From: Gemmatimonadota bacterium
GTDB lineage: Bacteria > Gemmatimonadota > Gemmatimonadetes > Gemmatimonadales > GWC2-71-9
NCBI GenBank assembly: GCA_017889745.1
Contig: JAGGAG010000009.1
Location: forward strand, 1-28,532
DNA: 28,532 bases
Direction of reading: 5' to 3'
Made by a program: the position numbers and the translations under genes. Below the pieces are notes generated by a model. That model made no database searches. It was not told where the DNA came from and saw only the letters and a list, made by a program, of their open reading frames with translations. Positions 25,208 to 28,532 of this stretch are shown here, piece after piece. Within the stretch, counting starts at the first letter, position 1; each line of letters begins with the position of its first letter.

Positions 25208-26119
25208 TCAGCTGCTGCCTGGATGGTCGCTCCCATGCTCGTCGTGGTCGTCCTCGCCGTCGCGGTCGCCGTCCTCGAACGCGCGGATCGATGCCTTGAT
25301 GTTGTTCTTCACCTGGCTCGCATACGGCTGATCGCCATTGGCCTGGGCCGGGTCGACCAGGACACCGTCCACCAGGAACCAGCTGGAGAGGTCGACGAAC
25401 AGCGTCAGGTCGGTGGCGGTCGTGCCATCGACCGCGAGCGGGGGATCGAACTCGTTCTCCTGGCTGGCCGTCACGTCACTGGTGAAGTCGAACGCCACCC
25501 CGTTGTACGTGCCGGTCACGTGCACGCTCTTCTGCTCGAACTCCGGGTGCGCCGACACGAACGCGGCGTCGGTCGCGCTCGAGGCCTTGTGCACCTTGAA
25601 CTTCACCTCGCGATAGCTCCCGGCCGGAAGCTCGACTGAGAAGCCCCGCGCCGCGCCGGCGCCCAGGGGCAGGTCCAGGAGATACGGCCCGATTCGCAGC
25701 TCGTCGCAGTCCTGGTCGTTGCCGTCGTCGTCATGCGAAAGGCCGATGTTCCCACCGACGGACACGCTCGTGGCGCTGGAACCGCTGGTGCCGCCGTTGT
25801 CGTCGTCGCTGTCGCTGCCGCTGCCATCATCCACCGATCCGTCGTCCGACCCGTCCTCGGTGCAGCTCGGGGTCTCGACCAAATGGAAGTCGATGTCACG
25901 CAGGACCATCTGGGCGCTCTGGACCACCAGTGTGTTCGTGCCGTCGGTGAACGTCTCCGGTCCACCACTGACGTCGAGGGCTGCGCCAGCCGGTGTGGCG
26001 GCTGAGGTGGCGATATTGAATCGGACTGTGCCGTCCGCGGGCGTCCCCGTGCCTGAATCGGAACAGGCAGCGAGAACTGCCACACTCGCGGCGAGAACCA
26101 CAGCGCTGACGCTTCGCAT
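25208..26119 (-). CDS. Acidic lipoprotein (DUF4382-like)
   Basis: 303 residues with a lipoprotein signal and lipobox LAAC (Cys19). The overall pattern (VRFNIAT, LVVQSAQMVLRDIDFHL, LLDLPLG, LPAGSYREVKFKVHK) recalls DUF4382-type surface lipoproteins, but I cannot confirm it. An Asp/Ser/Gly-rich insert of about 35 residues (roughly 88-120: DGSDDGSVDDGSGSDSDDDNGG) interrupts the fold. Another Asp/His-rich tail (DGDRDGEDDHDEHGSDH) ends the protein, and both could bind cations. It is the first gene of the operon with the sigma-54 activator 18 bases downstream. Confidence 0.75.
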   Translation of the reverse strand: MRSVSAVVLAASVAVLAACSDSGTGTPADGTVRFNIATSAATPAGAALDVSGGPETFTDGTNTLVVQSAQMVLRDIDFHLVETPSCTEDGSDDGSVDDGSGSDSDDDNGGTSGSSATSVSVGGNIGLSHDDDGNDQDCDELRIGPYLLDLPLGAGAARGFSVELPAGSYREVKFKVHKASSATDAAFVSAHPEFEQKSVHVTGTYNGVAFDFTSDVTASQENEFDPPLAVDGTTATDLTLFVDLSSWFLVDGVLVDPAQANGDQPYASQVKNNIKASIRAFEDGDRDGEDDHDEHGSDHPGSS

Positions 26120-26151
26120 GCCGATACCTCTTGGAGCTGGTCGGGAAGGAT

Positions 26152-26168
26152 GGTCCCGCAGCGGGACC
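26152..26168. promoter_or_regulatory. 17-base palindrome upstream of the lipoprotein operon
   Basis: GGTCCCGC-A-GCGGGACC is a perfect 8-bp dyad about one base from its centre. It lies 33-49 bases upstream of the ATG at 26119, where an operator or a 5' UTR hairpin could act. The factor is unknown. Confidence 0.4.
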
Positions 26169-26356
26169 TGGATGCCAGCCCATAAGCAGGTGCTGTTCCC
26201 CGGCGGTGGATATTGCTAACTAGCTTCAGGGTAATAGGTTACGTGCGTCGCCAGTTCTCGCATGTCCTGACTGGATGTAACGTTTTGTGCCAGGTACAAC
26301 GTGGCGACTCAGGCGCCGATGCGCCAGCCGCGACCGGATCCACAGCCGGAGTCCGT

Positions 26357-27976
26357 ATGCCTCGTCGAATCGCGTCCCTGTTGATCGCGTCCACAATCGT
26401 TGTCCTGGCGGGGTGCGAACGGGCGCGCACTCCCTGCGAGCAGTGCGGCACGGTGCGCATCGCCGCGGTGCGCGAACCGGCGAGCATCTTTCCGCCACTC
26501 GTGTTCGAGTCGGTTGGGCGCGACATCGGCGACCGTGTGTACGAGAGGCTGGCAACGTTCCAGCCAGGTGGCGCCACCATTGATCCCACCGCGTTCCGTC
26601 CCGCCCTCGCGATTGCCTGGGAGCGGGTGGATTCGGTGAGCTGGCGCTTTCATCTCCGGCCTGGCGCGCGGTGGCACGACGGCCAGCCCGTCACTGCGGA
26701 CGACGTCGCCTTCTCCTTCACCGCCTATGCCGATTCCTCCCTCGAAACCGTGGCGGCATCGGCGCTCGACGGCGTGCGCGCCGAGCCGGTCGACTCGCTC
26801 ACCGTGGTGGTGCGCTTCCCGCGCTATTCTCCAGAGCAGTTGTACGACGCCACCTGGCATGTGCGTGTCGTGCCGAAGCACATCTGGTCCGCGACACCGC
26901 CCTCGTCCTGGGCCAGCGACACCTCGATTGCTCACCTCGTCGGCAGCGGGCCTTATCGCGTGCTGAACTGGGTGCGCGGCACGTCGCTCACGCTGCAGGC
27001 CGATTCGACATGGCAGCCGGCGCCGGCCATTCGGCGCCTGGTCTGGCGCTTCACGGCCGATCCGGACGCCGCGCTCAATCTTCTGCTTGCGCACGAAGCT
27101 GAACTGCTGGAGCATGCCGGCCCGCCCGCGCAGTCCGCCCGCGCCGCCGCCGACACCCTGCTGCGCGTGATCCAGTATCCCTCCGCGGTGTACGGTTTCG
27201 CGGCCTTCAGGTTCGTCGGCGCCAAGGGGAAGCCCGATCCGCGGTTCGCGGAACGCGCGGTCCGCCAAGCGCTCACGCTGGGCATCGACCGCGCCACCGT
27301 CGCTCGTGCCGTCTTCGGCGCCAGGGCCGCGGTGCCCGAGGGTCCGGTGTCCCGGCTGCAGTGGATCGCTGGTGAAGGCGTCGTGACCCTGCCATACGAC
27401 ACGGCGGCGGCGGCGGCACTGCTCGACTCCGCCGGATGGAAGCGCGATGCATCCGGGGTTCGCAGGCATGGCGGCACGCGCCTGGCCTTCGGTCTGCTCG
27501 TGCCGTCCACCAGCCCGAGCCGCAAGCTCCTCGCCGAGGCGCTTCAGGAGTCCTGGCACCAACTCGGCGCCGACGTGTCCATCGATGCCGTCGATTTCCC
27601 GGTGTTCCAGCAGCGGCTCGCCGAGGGAAAGTTCGACGCCTACATCGGCGCCTACCTGGACGAGCCCAGTCCGCGCGGGCTCGTCGACCAGTGGACCCGT
27701 GCAGGATGGGGTGCGCTCAACTACGGACGCTACGCCAACCCGGTCATTGACTCCCTGATCCAGGAGGCGCTCGCCGCCTCCTCCCTTCCGATGGCGCGCA
27801 ACCGCTGGCACGAGGTGCTTGATTCCATGAACGCGGATGTGCCCGCCGTCTTCCTCTATACACCCGAGCAATCCGCCGTCGCGTCCCGGCGAATCACCGG
27901 GGTGACTGTCGATCCTTGGAGCTGGCTGGAGGGGGTGGACCGATGGGGGCTGGAGGCTGGGCAGGCGCTCAAGTAG
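26357..27976 (+). CDS. Family 5 ABC-transporter solute-binding lipoprotein
   Basis: 539 residues. A lipoprotein signal ends at lipobox LAGC (Cys20). The body is a DppA/OppA-type (SBP family 5) domain with the hallmark motifs: FHLRPGARWHDGQPVTADDVAFSF, VGSGPYRVLNW, then VRQALTLGIDR near residue 295. It would deliver oligopeptides, or perhaps nickel or opines, to an ABC permease, but no permease gene is next to it. The ATG at 26357 has GGAG 5 bases upstream. The upstream extension to 26213 is unlikely to be coding. Confidence 0.9.
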   Translation: MPRRIASLLIASTIVVLAGCERARTPCEQCGTVRIAAVREPASIFPPLVFESVGRDIGDRVYERLATFQPGGATIDPTAFRPALAIAWERVDSVSWRFHLRPGARWHDGQPVTADDVAFSFTAYADSSLETVAASALDGVRAEPVDSLTVVVRFPRYSPEQLYDATWHVRVVPKHIWSATPPSSWASDTSIAHLVGSGPYRVLNWVRGTSLTLQADSTWQPAPAIRRLVWRFTADPDAALNLLLAHEAELLEHAGPPAQSARAAADTLLRVIQYPSAVYGFAAFRFVGAKGKPDPRFAERAVRQALTLGIDRATVARAVFGARAAVPEGPVSRLQWIAGEGVVTLPYDTAAAAALLDSAGWKRDASGVRRHGGTRLAFGLLVPSTSPSRKLLAEALQESWHQLGADVSIDAVDFPVFQQRLAEGKFDAYIGAYLDEPSPRGLVDQWTRAGWGALNYGRYANPVIDSLIQEALAASSLPMARNRWHEVLDSMNADVPAVFLYTPEQSAVASRRITGVTVDPWSWLEGVDRWGLEAGQALK

Positions 27977-28009
27977 CCTGACTGCAGCAACTTGCGCCTC
28001 CGTGCTTGC

Positions 28010-28034
28010 GGCCGGTCACCGGGCAATACCGGCC
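28010..28034 (+). terminator. Possible hairpin after the solute-binding gene
   Basis: GGCCGGT (28010-28016) pairs with ACCGGCC (28028-28034) over an 11-base loop, 33 bases after the stop. A T-rich stretch (ATCTTTT) follows only about 15 bases later, so it is a weak candidate. Confidence 0.3.
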
Positions 28035-28108
28035 GGGCTCGTCGCTTGCGATCTTTTGGCGGGGATGTGGTAGGTCGAACTCGTGGCCGGCCGGCCGGAG
28101 GGAAACAA

Positions 28109-28532
28109 ATGAGCTCACTGTGGAATCGGCGCAGCGCCGCCGTCCTGTTGCTCCTCGGCGGGCTGGCGGCGTGTGACGAGCCCGTGCCTATTGCTCCGCC
28201 CGACGGTGGTGGCGGGGGAACCACGCCGCTGGTCATCGACTCGACGTTTCCCGCGGCCGACGCCCTGGCGGCCCCGTATGGCTTGCCGGTCTTTGCCTAC
28301 ACCGACTCTGCGGTCCAGCCCTCTACTGTCACCGTTACGTCGTTCAGCGTCGTGACGGACGCCGATGGCTTCGACGCGCCCCGGCAGGTCCTGGTGAAGA
28401 ATGGGAATCAGATCCAGGCAACTGCATCGCTCCTGCCGGGAACGAAGTACCGGGCGACAATCTCCACCGCGCTGCTCTCGACTAACGGTGGCTCGCTTCC
28501 GGCTCCGCACACCTGGACCTTCACGACCCGGC
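28109..28532 (+). CDS. Lipoprotein with Big_5/SbsA-like Ig domain, 3' truncated by window
   Basis: The ATG at 28109 follows a strong GGAGGGA (28097-28103). 141 complete codons are visible before the window ends. A signal peptide leads to lipobox LAAC (Cys22), then a Pro/Gly-rich linker (PPDGGGGG). The next ~115 residues look like a bacterial Ig-like (Big_5/SbsA) domain: FPAADALAAP, VTVTSF, LLPGTKYRATIST and a closing HTWTFTTR strand. It is likely a long surface protein whose remainder lies beyond the edge. Confidence 0.8.
   Translation, partial: MSSLWNRRSAAVLLLLGGLAACDEPVPIAPPDGGGGGTTPLVIDSTFPAADALAAPYGLPVFAYTDSAVQPSTVTVTSFSVVTDADGFDAPRQVLVKNGNQIQATASLLPGTKYRATISTALLSTNGGSLPAPHTWTFTTR

Noticed and set aside
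26120..26356. Sigma-54 promoter upstream of the acidic lipoprotein gene
   Set aside because: I looked for GG-N10-GC. The nearest candidate, TGGCATC then CCAGG TCCCGC on the minus strand, does not have the -12 TTGC.
28084..28100. GGCCGGCCGGCCGG tandem
   Set aside because: It is probably GC-rich spacer next to the ribosome-binding site; it has no other support as a repeat element.

Overview
This 28.5 kb window is high-GC bacterial DNA that is almost entirely coding. About 25 genes lie in short, alternating-strand operons with very short gaps. The mix of many secreted lipoproteins, a PD40/TolB-like propeller protein, outer-membrane beta-barrels, an EF-G-like paralogue, a HupE/M1-peptidase/DUF6702 cluster and a Bacteroidetes-like TAnnTTTG promoter element suggests a Gram-negative member of the FCB group. 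Gemmatimonadota is my best guess. It is an inference from gene content, not a proven assignment. I see no rRNA or tRNA gene, CRISPR array, insertion sequence or phage gene.

Layout. 1-2633 (+): the end of a membrane-bound hydrogenase-related (Ehr-like) operon: a large subunit without its Ni-binding cysteines, a NuoB/HycG-like small subunit fused to a degenerate ferredoxin domain, and a TetR regulator. 2589-4569 (-): PD40 lipoprotein, FmdB-like protein without zinc cysteines, and PAP2 phosphatase. It is divergent from 4677-6770 (+), an outer-membrane beta-barrel protein, and the two promoters share a 30-bp dyad. 6872-10176 (+): HupE-like membrane protein (apparent CTG start), M1 metallopeptidase and DUF6702 protein; a palindromic repeat underlies the signal-peptide region of the last gene. 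10229-10939 (-) SDR and 10989-13327 (+) EEP hydrolase plus P1/DmpA peptidase diverge from a 49-bp region that looks like a pair of leaderless promoters. 13427-15481 (+): EF-G-like GTPase behind a good TTGACA promoter. 15488-17428 (-): group II PLP decarboxylase.

17684-19367 (+): a three-gene redox module (b561-like four-His membrane protein, a second membrane protein, Tat-type Rieske protein). 19372-20892 (-): lipoprotein, LysM protein and outer-membrane barrel, with an intrinsic-type hairpin between the last two. 21090-22160 (+): class I fructose-bisphosphate aldolase. 22191-26119 (-): a four-gene operon of acidic lipoprotein, sigma-54 activator with a dead receiver domain, second lipoprotein and TPR protein. 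26357-27976 (+): family 5 solute-binding lipoprotein. 28109-end (+): a truncated Big_5-like lipoprotein.

The parts most worth a second look are the Ni-less hydrogenase-like module with its half-lost ferredoxin domain, the cytochrome/Rieske module, the sigma-54 lipoprotein operon, and the signals for unusual translation starts (CTG and leaderless). No intergenic stretch exceeds 300 bases; the longest are 17429-17683 and 26120-26356.
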